Source of the DNA: Beaufortia kweichowensis
Taxonomy: Eukaryota > Chordata > Actinopteri > Cypriniformes > Gastromyzontidae
DNA length: 64,000 nt
Assembly (NCBI GenBank): GCA_019155185.1
Contig: CM032817.1
Coordinates: 3,466,974-3,530,973 of the forward strand
Direction of reading: 5' to 3'
Numbering within the stretch: position 1 is the stretch's first letter; each line of letters begins with the position of its first letter. Below the pieces are notes generated by a model that made no database searches, was not told where the DNA came from, and worked only from the letters and a program-made list of their open reading frames with translations. Both the position numbers and the translations under genes were made by a program. Below are positions 24,831-37,206 of the stretch, in pieces.

Positions 24831-24962
24831 TGGCGACGAGTCCCGCATAACTGTAAGCTAGGGAACTGTGAGTAAATATAAAACGTACAATCGTAATGTT
24901 TGCTTGGAGAAGATAATAGGAACAGATTGTGTCTATTATTTTCTGCTGTGATCGGTTCAATT

Positions 24963-25268
24963 ATGGTCCAAAACAGGAAAAGAGAACATGATTTAAAGGT
25001 GAACATGATTGTTAATTATGGAAGGCAGTTAGGGCGCAGCCTTCTTGTGCTGGCACACTACACTACTGTGTTTGTAAACTCTGTGTCTCGCTCTGTAAAC
25101 GCTTTTGTGAAAGTGTTCAAGTGGACATCAATGTTCGCCAAACACACCATGGCAGTATTCGAATCCATACATAAAAGCTTGGACTGGTGGACCAGACGAT
25201 GCAGAAGAAATGGTATCGACATGCTCTCCAACAGTGATACAGAGACGGAAAGTGAAGAAGAACGTTAA
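24963..25268 (+). CDS. Unrecognised small protein, 101 residues, single exon
   Basis: An uninterrupted ATG-initiated frame (ATG at 24963, A at -3 and G at +4, a good Kozak context) encodes 101 residues; a second in-frame ATG at 25005 would give 87. I do not recognise the family. The N-terminus is basic (MVQNRKREHDLK). A middle of about 60 residues is amphipathic, with hydrophobic and aromatic positions (LLVLAHYTTVFVNSVSRS, FVKVFKW, HKSLDWWTRRCRR). The C-terminus is a Ser/Glu cluster (SNSDTETESEEER) resembling casein kinase 2 sites. No signal peptide or clear transmembrane helix is evident. A promoter-like YY1/CCAAT arrangement lies 140 bp upstream and an AATAAA lies 22 bases after the stop, consistent with a compact real gene. 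A short upstream ATG near 24821 (MATSPA, stop) could act as a uORF. Coding status is plausible, not proven. Confidence 0.55.
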   Translation: MVQNRKREHDLKVNMIVNYGRQLGRSLLVLAHYTTVFVNSVSRSVNAFVKVFKWTSMFAKHTMAVFESIHKSLDWWTRRCRRNGIDMLSNSDTETESEEER

Positions 25269-25290
25269 GATGCTATGGAATGAAATCCAG

Positions 25291-25296
25291 AATAAA
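25291..25296 (+). terminator. Polyadenylation signal of the small ORF
   Basis: AATAAA directly follows the stop codon at 25268 by 22 bases. It would give a very short 3' UTR. The following 25300-26750 stretch is AT-rich and shows no gene; a small palindrome (atacctg-ttttt-caggtat) lies near 25530-25548. Confidence 0.5.
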
Positions 25297-26756
25297 AATA
25301 ACGGATATAACTGAGGCTACAAAAAAGATAAATATCTGCCAATGTAAGCAGTCCATGATTTCCTACCAAACAGCAAAACATAATATAGCATATGTTTTTT
25401 TTACTACTTGAACTTGTGCATTGCAGTCTTGAGTTTTGGTTCATATCAAAGGGTTATTATCCAGCCCTTGATTCTAGAGGACATTAGTGTTGTTATGACC
25501 ACACCTGATTGACTTGAGATTCTCATCATACCTGTTTTTCAGGTATACAAACCGGTAATGTAGAAGAAGTGCATTTTGTTTGCTTCACGATGAGGCCACT
25601 GTCCAAAGAAACACTTGGTCAAACCATTTCTTATACCCTGGCCTGGAGTTTATTTTCCAAGTCCAGTCAATGTGAAGAACAATAACATGGGAACAAAAGG
25701 CAAAACTCTAAAGATGCTTTGGCAAGTTTATAGATGTGGCAGGATATCTGAACCATTTCAACATGAGATAACTATATTAAAAGTACTCCACTTGAGTCAG
25801 ATTTATATTTGATCTGTTTTACTAGTGAATCATAATATTCTTCTGACTGATTACATGTTTATTTCTGTAATGAAAGAGAAAAGTGTTTCTGAGTGTTTTT
25901 AATCAATGCTAATCTGTGTACCTCCTATTATCTTAGTGCACTGACTTCTGAGAGTACAACATACAGTACAAATTTAAAAAAAGATCTGTAGAGCAAAACA
26001 TTCCATAGCAGGGTGACTTTTTAAAATCTTTTTAAGAGAAAATGTACTGAATTTTTGATCTGTAATTTTGTTTGTAAAATCTTTCAATTTTCATTTGATA
26101 TAAGCTGTATAAGCTGATGGTTGCATTTCATAGACTGTGATGTCACTAGAACTAAAAGTGTTAAAGCTGTGATGTGTCTTGTTTGACAATCAAAAAGTAC
26201 CAATGTGAAACATTTACCAGTTTTCAAGTGATGGATGTGGAAGTTGTAAAATTGATTTATTCATTATTTAATGATTATAATGATTTAAAACCAAAATTAA
26301 GACTATTTATTATTATTGTATTATATCTGATAAAGCTATTGTCACCATAGCACTATATTGTCTCGCTAGAAATCCAAAGATGACAGAGCTTTTCTTCTAT
26401 TTGCACACACAGCCAAACTCTTTTACCAATTAGATTGTCCGCATGTAAATCATTCTTAATCTCATCTATGTTTTGCCTTTTCATACCAACTTTTAGTTTA
26501 GTTTTTGCTTCCTTGGTAAAAGAAATTGGTTTTTAAATCAGATTACTAAAATGTTTGATTTATTTTATTTTATTTTTAATCATGTATTTAATGTATCATC
26601 AATGTTTTCTGCATGATTGTTTGTTATCCTTTTATTACTTACTGTGAAGCACCTCACCTAGGTCAGCATTCATTTTTTACATTGCTATATACATTTAAAC
26701 AATCTCCACCTTGATATAATAATAAATAATCATATATAAGCAAAACAGATTAAACT

Positions 26757-27293
26757 AACCATACTTAACCGTGTCAGTCCTATAACTATAAAGAAAAATT
26801 ATTTGATGCTGGGACTAACAGAGGCTGATTTTGGAAGGGGGTGCTTTTCACAGCAATTCAGACTGCCAGGTAATGCACTCCCTCATATCTCTCACTAGGA
26901 AAGTGTCACAAACGTAAAACTAGCCCCATTTAACTGTGTCAGTCCTATACCTATATACACTAAAAATGATTTAATACTGGGACTAACAGAGGCTGATTTT
27001 GGAGGGGGGGGTGCTTTTCAATGCAAACCACACTGCCAGGAAATGCACCCCCTCATATCTCCCACTAGGAAAGTCTCACAAACATGAAACGCACCATACT
27101 TAACCATGTCCGTCCTATAACTATAGAGTAAAAATTATTTGATGCTGGGACACACAGGGCAAACTTTCGAAAGGAGGTGCTTTTCACAGCAATTCAGACT
27201 GCCAGGAAATGCACCTCCTCATATCTCCCACTAGGAAAGTGTCACAAACAAAAAACTAGCCCCATTTAACTTTGTCCGTCCTATAACCTATCT
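26757..27293. repeat. Tandem repeat, about 167-bp monomer in a dimeric pattern
   Basis: The landmark gtgtcagtcctata (or variant) recurs at about 26771, 26936, 27106 and 27272, giving spacings of 165-170. Units share ctgggactaacagaggctga, gtgcttttca, actgccagg and catatctcccactaggaaag. Odd units carry accatacttaacc and cacagcaattcaga. Even units carry tagccccatttaac, and the second unit has aatgcaaacca instead. Alternating variants suggest a dimer of about 335 bp was duplicated. No open frame is present. Confidence 0.85.
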
Positions 27294-27574
27294 GGCAAAC
27301 CAGATTTCTGAACACAAACTTTGCATGTTGTAACCTTCTACCAAATGCATAAATGTGTATGCATTCTTGTGAATATCTATTATTATGACTAAATTCACAC
27401 ATAGGACATACAGTACAAATCACATAGTTGTTGTCCAGGAAACCCAAATGCTGATTCAGTTGTGAGAGTGCATCTGCTCGCAAGTCATCACAAGGGAATG
27501 TTTGTCAGCATGTCCCCAATCTCACATGCAATTACCAATGGACATCCCAGCCATCTTTAGCAACGCTTTGAGCT

Positions 27575-27580
27575 GGATTA
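27575..27580 (+). promoter_or_regulatory. CRX/OTX-type site upstream of the guanylate cyclase activator gene
   Basis: GGATTA (in gctggattagtcg) lies about 230 bases before the ATG at 27803. CRX/OTX factors bind TAATCC and drive many photoreceptor genes, so the site suits the predicted expression. A six-base match alone is weak evidence. Confidence 0.35.
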
Positions 27581-27802
27581 GTCGCAGTTAATATCAATAA
27601 GGTGGAGATGATGAGGCGTGTCTGATCCCGTGTTGGTACAAAAGCCTCCACGGGGTGTCCAACTCTTCCCAAGGTCTAAGTGTTTGGTGTCTGTGAGAAG
27701 CGAAACTTTCGCTTGCACAGCAGACCAGTTGGACTTCTAGCTACACCACGAGCCTCAAGACTTTATAGATCTCCTCTCCAAAACAATCAATCGAGTAGAA
27801 TC

Positions 27803-30265
27803 ATGGGAAATTCTACTGGCAGCACCGTGGATGACCTGCAGGCCGTTGAAATGCATCTTTGGTATAAGAAGTTTATGACCGAGTGTCCATCTGGTCAGCT
27901 CACACTGCATGAATTTAAGCAGTTCTTTGGTCTCAAAGGGCTGGATCCGGAAGCTAATGCCTATATTGAACAGATGTTCCGCACCTTTGATATGAATAAG
28001 GTGAGTGACGAATGCTTGATTGCCAACATTGTCAAAGAGTCTTTCAGCGTAGGTGAATTTTAGATGTAAAGCACAGGATTTCAGGCTTATTGCATTGTGT
28101 TGCATCACGTCAGACTGATTACACTGACTGATACCCATAATTACAGGTTAGACCTTATGGACTAAGATGTATCAGTTATTTAGACCGTAATTGTGCACGA
28201 TTGGCTTCTCAATTAATAATGTGCTTGTTTTTTTCTATTTTCCAATATTGTTGGTGAAATTGAAGTGTTTAACTGGTTTAAGCATGTAAAATTGAGAGCG
28301 CAGTCATTTGCTGTCATTAAACTTAACTACATATTTGACCTTTTATCTTTTAAATCCAGACTGAAGTGTCAAAATCTACATGTATTAAAATCGAATTGTT
28401 ACGTTTCAGAAAGGCAGGGCATAGGGGAGCAACAATAATCTTCAATATGTGTAAAATAATGACTTTTTAAACCTTAAAACCATGTAAACACATTGCATTA
28501 AACCAAATACACAAAACAATATACTTTTAGGAACCATCATATGACCCATTTAATCTTTGACATCATTTACTCAGTCAATATTAAAGATATCAAGGTTATA
28601 TTTTTGTAAAACATTCTTTACATTATGACCATGTAAAAAACAACAACATACAAAATCACAAAAAATTTCACTTTAGATGGGTTTACAGGCAGGGTCACAT
28701 GTATATACAGTCAGATCAGATAAATGCAACACATCTTTCATGTTGTGCCGACTCTGGATCTATAGTTATAGTGCTATTTTTGTCATATCTTGCAATGACT
28801 CATATTAGTACAATAATAATGAGCTTATCGATGACATTTAGATGTACAGACTGTTTAAGCAAGATCTTCTTATGGCAACTAAACCCCATTTATAGGAACA
28901 GCTGCTTTCATAACTTTTTAGGCATAGAAACTTCTAAAGTATCTTATAACGTAAACTTATCTAAAGTATCTATTACTTCTCATACCTTGATACAACTATT
29001 TCAGCATGGATCCATTAGATGTCAAATATGCTTGTAACATGAATCAATAAACAATTAATTTAAAAAAATCTTTAGCTACCATATAAACTTTTCCAGATTC
29101 TAAACACTGAATTACTCAGCAATTGCAAGTAGATAGTCCAGTCCTTCATTGCCCTCCAAATCAAAAAGCCCTAACACTACAATAGCCCTTGACCTTCTCT
29201 CTGAGCCTGACCTAGACGGGTGGATCTGAATGACACGTGACATTTTTAGGAGGCTGCTTGACCTGAGAATTACATTTGTGACATGTGGTTGTGTGTCTGT
29301 CTCAGACTCAGACCTAAGAGCGTAATCCTCCAGAGGGCACCCTTAACATCCTAATCCTGATCCTCCATGCATTCCATCATCTTAATATGTGCAGGGGGAC
29401 AGCCCTAAAGTTGAAGTCTAGTGCATTTGACTTGTTTACAGGATGGCTATATTGACTTCATGGAATATGTGGCAGCTCTCAGTCTAGTAATGAGAGGCAA
29501 GATGGAGCACAAACTAAGATGGTACTTCAGACTTTATGACGTGGATGGCAACGGCTGCATAGATAGACATGAGCTCCTAAATATCATAAAAGTAAGAAAA
29601 CATTATTCTTGAAACTGTATGGCCATGATAGGCAATACCGATGGTATTTTGTACACCCATAAAAACAACGGTTTTCTTTTGTGCTAGGCCATCCGTGCCA
29701 TTAATGGAAGTGAGACGCAGGAATTGAGCGCTGAGGAGTTCACAAACCGAGTGTTTGATAGGATCGACATCAATGGAGATGGTGAGTTTACTAAATATTT
29801 TGAAAATAGAGAATTTTACATTTAATACTTTAATAAAATGCTTTAAATAAATTTAATTGTACTTAACATTATACATTGCTGCAAATAAATGAAATTCATT
29901 GGCGTCTTATTGAAAATCGTATATATAAAATATAACAACTGTTTTCACTGTAATATAGTAAACGGTGAGAATCAAAATAAAGAGAATTACAATAAAGCAA
30001 AATGACACACAATTAAGCATTACTAGAAAATATTTGAGAAATATTCCTAATTGACATTAAAATTGTCATGTACAAAAACAAATTCTGTTCTATCAATATT
30101 GTGTAGCTGTTGAACATTATCTCCTATGACTCAACAGGGGAGCTGTCACTGGAGGAGTTTGTCGCAGGGGCTCGCAGTGATGAAGAGTTTATGGAAGTGA
30201 TGATGAAGAGTTTAGACCTCTCACACATAGTGGCTATGATCCATAACCGGAGACGCAGCATATAA
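27803..30265 (+). CDS. guca1c: Guanylate cyclase activating protein (GCAP), photoreceptor Ca2+ sensor
   Basis: Four exons, 27803-28000, 29442-29591, 29688-29781 and 30138-30265, give 189 residues with consistent phases. MGNSTG provides an N-myristoylation site. EF1 is degenerate (CPSGQLTLHEF), as in all GCAPs. EF2 (DMNKDGYIDFMEY, split by intron 1), EF3 (DVDGNGCIDRHEL) and EF4 (DINGDGELSLEEF) look Ca2+-competent. The WYKKFMTECPSG and WYFRLYDVDGNGCID segments identify the family firmly. GCAPs activate retinal guanylate cyclase when Ca2+ falls, restoring cGMP after light. The paralogue is less certain. I favour guca1c because hcls1 and golgb1 are close by and human GUCA1C also lies on 3q13, but the sequence also resembles GCAP1 (guca1a). 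The gene is tail-to-tail with orc5. Intron 1 (28001-29441) shows no other feature. Confidence 0.93.
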
Positions 30266-30658
30266 CACAATGCCTACATTCCCTCATCACTTCCTGTTTG
30301 CGTCCAAGTCCCTGACCTGACTAAAAAACCAGGTTGCTATACTTGTGCGTTAATGGGTAACTAACTATAAAACATTAACAAGAATGTTATAGACAAAGAG
30401 GACACATCCATTCATAGTGCTTTTAAAAATGTGGACATCAGAAAATAATAAGTGTTTATTTTCCATTTGTTTAGATATCATGCCCTATGTGTCATATATC
30501 CGTATATCAAATATCATTATAAGTGTTTTTTACAGTTCCTTACAGCATTTCATATGATTTGTTAATGGTAATTTATAAATGTAATGCTATTTATTTCTAC
30601 TTAACATTAGTTCATAATGCAGTAAATAATGTTACAACTCCTAATTAACCATAACAAT

Positions 30659-30664
30659 AATAAA
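30659..30664 (+). terminator. Candidate poly(A) signal of the GCAP gene
   Basis: AATAAA about 400 bases after the stop codon; the first canonical signal clearly placed in the 3' region. The interval 30266-31616 holds the convergent 3' ends of this gene and orc5 and nothing else I recognise. Confidence 0.4.
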
Positions 30665-31217
30665 TGCAAAAGTATTGTTTATTGTGCACACTTCAGGACA
30701 CTGCTTACAAAAATATCATGTACCTTAAAACAAAGTGAGGAATGTTTACTTCACTTTCATCTTATAACGTATTCTCAACAGTGTACGAGTGCAAATGTGG
30801 TTTGTTGTACGCCAGCAAAGCTTTTCTTAAAGACATAAGACACATTATAAAGGTGCCTTCTGATAATGACTGAATGTAAATGAGCTGCTTAAGCATTTGT
30901 GCATTAAAAATATCATAATTCACACTGCTTCAAGTCTACATCTGAAAGACTGAGACCAAAATTAATATCCTTGTTTCCAACTACGTCATTCTGTGAGAAT
31001 ACACAAGTCACATTTTGGATCCTTTTAAACTATGGTCTGCTCAGTTTCCATGACAACAGCGATCTATCACCATAGAGACCTTGCGAGTCAGACGCAACTC
31101 ACACCAGCTGGCTTCCAAAAGCTGAATTAATAGAGCGAAATACTAAATAAATAAACAATAAAAAAACTAAATTCCAATCACTTACAATCCAGTGAACAAA
31201 CAATTAATTTCTCCAGG

Positions 31218-31223
31218 TTTATT
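31218..31223 (-). terminator. Candidate orc5 polyadenylation signal
   Basis: TTTATT on the plus strand (AATAAA on the minus strand) lies about 400 bases beyond the orc5 stop codon. Confidence 0.4.
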
Positions 31224-31616
31224 TAAGAGTTAGGTTTTGTTTGTTTGCCACTGAAAGGGTAATTGTTATTCAAGGTAGCTTTGATGAGGATATGAAGGTC
31301 ATTTCACAAAGCCCTTGGTGTTTTACAAAAGATCCAAATAACACACAACATATTTCCAATGTAGATTTAAGACTCAAATGAAGTGTTTGCAGTATCTGAT
31401 GCAACATTACCATGAGGTTTGAAAGAGATGAATACCCTGCGTCAATACTGACTGCAAAACACTGCAGAACGTCAAACTGTGTTTCAGTCATTTGCTAGTA
31501 CTGTATTTTCCCATTCTTCCATGTGATATCCTTATAATATAAAGCTCAAGTTCCTGTAACCTTACGTTCTTCAGTTTTCCATTCACGCTTTGTCCAATCA
31601 GAAGTTGGCAACAGGC

Positions 31617-34600
31617 TCACAGGAAGTCATACAGATACCTCACCATATCAAAGTTTACAGTTCTATGATAAACACACAAATCATCCACAGGTTAGCAAAT
31701 GATCAAGCTGTTAGATCTGCTGCTAACTGTTAAATTAAATAATCAAATAGTCACACATACTTAGAAATGGCAAGAATGTAGTCCATTGAAACTGCACATT
31801 TGTATTTGGGTGCGTCCAGCTGGTCATCATGTCCAACCTGAGTGAGCAGCTGCAGAGTAACTAAAGACGTGATCTGCAACAACAAAGACATTAACATTTT
31901 ACTTCAAACTAAGTTACAAAAAATAAGACTTGCTGTACTGTACTCACAAAAACGATAACTAGCTTAATAAATACTTTACTTACTGTATATAATAATAGAG
32001 AAAGTTTTCTATTACTGTGTAAAACAAGGACATTTTCATTAATCTAGGAAAATTAATTATAATGTTCTGACTTAATCACTTGTGAGGCAAAGAGATGAAA
32101 CACTGCCACCCAGTGTCTAAATCATTTCAAAGACTCGTCTGTCCTTCCATAAAGCATTTAAAATCACATCTTGTTACCTTATCTGCACAAATTAAGATCA
32201 TTAGCACAGTCTCCTATTATATCAAGCCTAATTATTTACCAAACTTCATTAAATTACCTGTGAGAAGATACTGGCTGTAGGTGCAACCCTGCTATCAACC
32301 ACGCTGTAGAATATGGCCAACAGTCGGTCAAGTGGAAAAGGCTTTGGTCCCAACAGATGGTTACTAGTCTGCAGGAGAGAAAGAGACAATAATAGAGAAT
32401 TAATAAACCGGCAGGAGGACAAACCATTAACAGTAAACAAACTCCTCACCTTCTCATGCTTCTTCAAGAAATTAGTCTTCTTTATTTTCCCATGACTCTG
32501 CAACAAAGAAATATAAACATTTTTGGTGGTCAGAGGAGGTGATGATACATTATTTTAGGGACTAAACAGTCAAGTTTGGATTGGAAAGAGAGGTCAGGGT
32601 GTTTTAAACCTTAAGAAAGAAGCGGCGGTCTGTGCGGGCGGGGTTGAAAGACGCCAGGTATGCAGCAATCAGCAGAAACTTGGAATAGTATGGCAGCTCT
32701 ATGTGAGTATGTGCTGATAAACCTACAAGAGGAGGATAGAGAAATCAGAAATCAGTTTTCATAGGCTAAAGAAAATTATTAAAAAAAAATTAACAATACA
32801 GTACAATACATTTTAATATTTGGGATTATAAATTTGCTCAAATCCATAATTCCAAGTATGATTAATAATGTTGTCCTTAGTAAACCTCACTAACTAACTA
32901 ATCGTGGATGAAACCATTGTTACTCATGACTCATGAGGACACCCCATTAGCTAATGTGTGATGAGAGGACAGATATAAGTAGAAGTGTTGGCACTCAGTC
33001 CTGGAAAAGACTTGAGATCAGTTCATCTATCATATCCTGGCAATGCTACTCAAGTCCAGCAGATGGCCTGTGCGTGTGTGTGACTGTCCCGTCCGAACAC
33101 GGAGACGTGTGTGTGCGTGTACCTCTGGGGTTTGAGGTCTCCTTCTCGTCCATCTGCTGCTCCTTCCACTGCATGCTGAGTAAACGCACAAACAAACACA
33201 CACACAAACTGATTAAGATGACACGCTGCCCGGGGACAACTAATGCACAGCCGCAGCTGTGAACACTTCATAAGAATCACACGCTACCAACAGACCTGGA
33301 CACCTCTCGGAGGTAAACTGTCTGCATGGCTCTCTGCAGATGGGGCTCGATATTTCTCCATAACTTGTGAATATTGCTTTCTTTGGCTGAAGAAAAGATG
33401 CAAGTATAAATTTAATTGTATGTAATATATAAATGCAATATTTAAAGTGCAAAATACAGTGTAACGTGTTAAATCGAGGCCTGAGTTGAAATATTTTACC
33501 TTCTCCTTTCTCCAGTGGCTCACAGAACTTGGGGAAATTCAGGGCAGCCTGTTTCGATAAAACATATCTTTCTCAAATCGTGAGCGTTACAAACCAACAG
33601 AAGACCAAGACGATTAAAGGGTATGTATAAACTCACAAGGTGTCTGAGCTCCCGTAGATCTCTGCACACTGAGAAGAAGACACCTAGCAAAATGTTGATG
33701 TAGGAGGCGTAGAGCTCGGGTGTGTAGGACGGGTGATGATCCCCAGACAGGATCTGCACAAGCTCAGCTGAAAAGTCAAACAACAGTTTGATTCTAGACC
33801 TTGCAGGAATCAGTCCTTACCTACTATTCCCTAACTAAATATATCCATCATAAAGAAATATATTGTTACATAAAGATTTTTGATTTACCAATGTTTTCCA
33901 AATACTGATGGCCCATTGTTGTTTTTCTAATGTTATCGAATGAATGTCTAATTCTAGCCTTTATTTTAAAACACAACATTTCATTGTGAGATACAGTATA
34001 TACCCTTTGCTACCTTTATTGTAATCTGGGAAATGAAAAAGCAGAGGTTCAAAGCAGCCAGTATTGGGGCGAAACTTCTCCCAGACGATTTGGCTGAGCA
34101 GGATAACAGTCACGTTATCACTGACCTGTGGCAGATAATGTGTAAATGGGAAAATAAGTGATGAAATCTATAGGTAAAGCCTACACACACATCAGATATA
34201 AGAATAGAAAGACAATCCTGTACATGTAAGTACATCTAAAGCATTTGAATTGATATTTAAGGCTTCTCACACAGCTCCTGTCAAACAGGGCAAAGCTTTT
34301 ATCCAATCTGATGTAACCTTATTCTTACTGATGCTGTAAAACATTAGTAAAATTGAGTTTGTACCAGTTCCTGTAAGCGCAGGAGAGCAGGAAGCAGGCT
34401 GAAGTCCATATCTCGCATGCGTTCAGCTCGGTCCAGAATCTACAGAACATTATAAAACCTTACTTAATATAGCACAAACGCTAAATGAACCCAAATTATT
34501 TTTAAGTACAGTACATCACTGATATACAAGAAGTAATAAAGTGCAAAAGTAATATTTTTTTTGCACTGAATATTATATATGTTTACATCTGATAGCATTG

Positions 34601-35728
34601 CAAGAGTGCACACTAATGAAAACTCACTATATAGCGGGTTTGTGTTGCAGGTGTCTTGGAGCTCATCTGTTTGTAAAGCCTGACAAAGTCTGACAGAGAT
34701 GGACAGCGAGGGAGTAACGCTGCAGCATCTGGACCGAAAAAGACCAACAGCACCCGGTGAAAGAGGAGCGTGGGAGACACACACTCCACACAGTCCACGA
34801 ATGCATGAGGAAGCTGCACAAAAACACAAACTGTTTATCCAAGGCAACCTATAGGTTCGAACACACAATTATGCGATTATGATCCAGTGGTCTGATTCAT
34901 AAACCTTGCATGTGTGTGTACACTATTTTCCATGCACAAATAAGTATTTATACAAACTTCTGCAAAAATATTTGGAAGAATCTGGAATGTTGTAAATATG
35001 TATACTTGAAGGAAAAACAGTAGACTACGTTTAAAATATCACACTATATACCTTTCACCACTAAAACACCCCATCTCACTTTTCTGTTTCCTGTAAGTAT
35101 CAATAAACTTTACTGTACTTTTTAAAATAATCGATTCTCATCATGATCTTACCTCCAGGTCCTTCATAATGGAGAGCAACACATGGCTCTTTCCTGTAGC
35201 TCTATGGCCATAAATGAAGACAGATTGATAACTATATTGCTCTGGCTGTTGACAGACAAAAACTTTGATTATTTTGATTTGAAAACAAATACAGTGGGAC
35301 AAAATACAGTACAACGGTGTCACATTCATTCAAAATGGAATTTGCACACAAATCATGCTAGAGCAGAGAAGTTTGTACAGTACACACACAGATACAGTAT
35401 GTTCCTCTATCACTTTAGTATCCAAACACGTGTTTTTTGTATTTATTAACAGTATTTATTGTTCTACTTTGATATATTTTTTTACATTTTGTTTGAGAAA
35501 CAAGTTAGTGCTACTTCCATTTAAAATAAAGGTTTATATGTCTGATATGTTGCTATTTGTTATGACCATAATGTAAAGTGACGTAAGAGTCCAAATATTT
35601 GGGGGGACATCGCATGTGTAACTCACCTGTCCCATGAGTGACAGCAGCGTGGTCACCTGTGTCTCTCTGCATGGCAGTCTATCGGTCAGAGAGCGCAGTT
35701 TGTCCTCAGGATAACCAGGACACTGCAT
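31617..35728 (-). CDS. orc5: Origin recognition complex subunit 5
   Basis: Fourteen coding exons join in phase to 440 residues (human 435): 35627-35728, 35153-35245, 34628-34813, 34365-34439, 34014-34125, 33637-33767, 33500-33548, 33296-33386, 33123-33175, 32610-32722, 32450-32497, 32258-32368, 31761-31873 and 31617-31662. The Walker A motif is visible as IYGHRATGKS, followed by LPHAFVDCVEC. A Walker B-like segment is seen in ILDRAERMRDMD. Further diagnostic stretches are SQIVWEKFRPNTGCFEP, YINILLGVF, KIKKTNFLKKHEK, GPKPFPLDRLLAI and the terminal YLYDFL. ORC5 is an AAA+ subunit of the six-part origin recognition complex, which loads MCM helicases at replication origins in the nucleus. The gene is head-to-head with lhfpl3. 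The exon 33296-33386 donor (TCCAG|gtctgt) was chosen because it alone keeps the frame into the next exon. Confidence 0.97.
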
Positions 35729-36000
35729 CTTCTAAATATACTCAAACATGAGCTGTGCAAACCTAACGCACTGTAATTATGCTAACAACGCAGACAGCAC
35801 GCACTGAATGCATCCGGTACGACGCACGTGCGTACTCACACAACAGAAATTAGTTATAATTTAAACGAACAATGTCTAACATCTAATTGTGAAGCAGTTA
35901 TTATGTTTTATTTTCATTTGTTGACGCAGAAAATAACGTTCTCTACTCACATCTGCCTAAACTTCACATCACTTTCCCCGCGCTACGCAAGCACGCGTTT

Positions 36001-36035
36001 ACGTCACTTCCCCACAGCATTCTGGGATTTGTAGT
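36001..36035 (-). promoter_or_regulatory. orc5 promoter: ZNF143/SBS-type element with CRE/ETS-like sites
   Basis: At 36017-36035 the minus strand reads ACTACAAATCCCAGAATGC, nearly identical to the ZNF143/THAP11 (Staf, SBS2) consensus found at many vertebrate housekeeping promoters. Immediately beside it is acgtcacttcc (36001-36011), combining a CRE-like half site with an ETS core. The cluster is about 290 bp upstream of the orc5 ATG, where the promoter is expected. It may also influence the divergent lhfpl3 side. Confidence 0.75.
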
Positions 36036-36199
36036 TGTGTGCGTTCTAAATCCAAATGCGCTTAAATGTAATTGTACACGTTAACGAATTGTTATCTATA
36101 TATAGATTTCGACTGGAATGTTCAAATACATAAAGATAAATTAGGGATTAATTTTATAGGATGAATATATTGTAAAATCAGGCCGTCGTATTTCTCTAG

Positions 36200-37206
36200 C
36201 GCTATGCGGACAGGAGTGACAGACGCATAGAGAATATTCGGGTGTGCCAGAAATCTGCGCTCTCCATCCCCGCGATCTACACGCAAGGCATGAATCTCAT
36301 CTCAGCATTTATTCATTTAGACGACATCACCGTGCACAGATGTAAGGCGTCATACCGCCGTGAGATGCGCGTGCGGGATTAAATCGGATGGAGTATTGGT
36401 GCGCATTTAAGACAATAACCGAGAGGAGAGAGATATTTGCGTACTGCATCTGTCTGTGGATGTGAATCTGGGGAGAATGGACACGCAAAACACGATGCAG
36501 TCCAAGTGTCGTCATCTCAATGTCAGGGATTTCTTTTGATCGCCTAAAATCCGTTATATCTCATAATAACCTTGTGGAACCGACCATCTGGACTGTATAA
36601 GGTAGATTACCGTTTGTTTGTATTAATTTATAATGTATAAATGCATTTAATCGTATACGATTTGGTTATTCACAAACCTTCTTGATACTAACCTGCTAAC
36701 CATTTGATTATTCATTTATTCTGGTGATCATATCAAGTATTAATACTGACATTTCCTTTGGGAATTGTATTTCCGATGCATCGGAGTGGGTCTTGGACAT
36801 ATGAGCTGTGTCTTCCTATGAGTTAAGTAATTTATTTTGCTGTCACCGAGTGATTATTCACCTTAATAAGATTGGTGGGCTGAATGATGCGGATGCACAG
36901 TCACTGAATCAGAGGAGAGCTGGAAGAGAGCATCACTGGAGTCACGGACATATTCACTCATCAACGCTGAACGAATCACTGTGACATCTGGCACTAAAAT
37001 TTCTTAGTCTGTTGAGACATCTGTGAGCTGTTCTGTCTCTGGTTAAGTTTGGGTGCCACCCCAGGCAACATCTACAGAGGACTCGAGCCCAAACTGAAGC
37101 CAAACAGGACCTGAACTTCAGATTGGGATCTGATTCCAGATCCTTGTGTTCAGGTTGAATTAGGGACCTGAGTCCTATCTCAATCCCTAGAGTTCAAAAC
37201 CCATCT
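36200..37206 (+). other. Probable lhfpl3 promoter and long 5' UTR
   Basis: CpG-richer sequence from about 36190 to 36520, followed by stretches with stop codons in all frames, leads to the lhfpl3 ATG. A possible donor (tataaggtagat near 36600) may split the leader. No separate coding region is supported here; short frames, such as one on the minus strand at 36327-36515, lack any family signature. Confidence 0.4.

Noticed and set aside
24900..24962. N-terminal extension of the small ORF starting with a non-ATG codon
   Set aside because: The start would be TTG; the first in-frame ATG is 24963, which has a good Kozak context.
25615..25812. 65-codon plus-strand ORF
   Set aside because: No recognised motif, promoter or conserved feature; the length is expected by chance in this AT-rich stretch.
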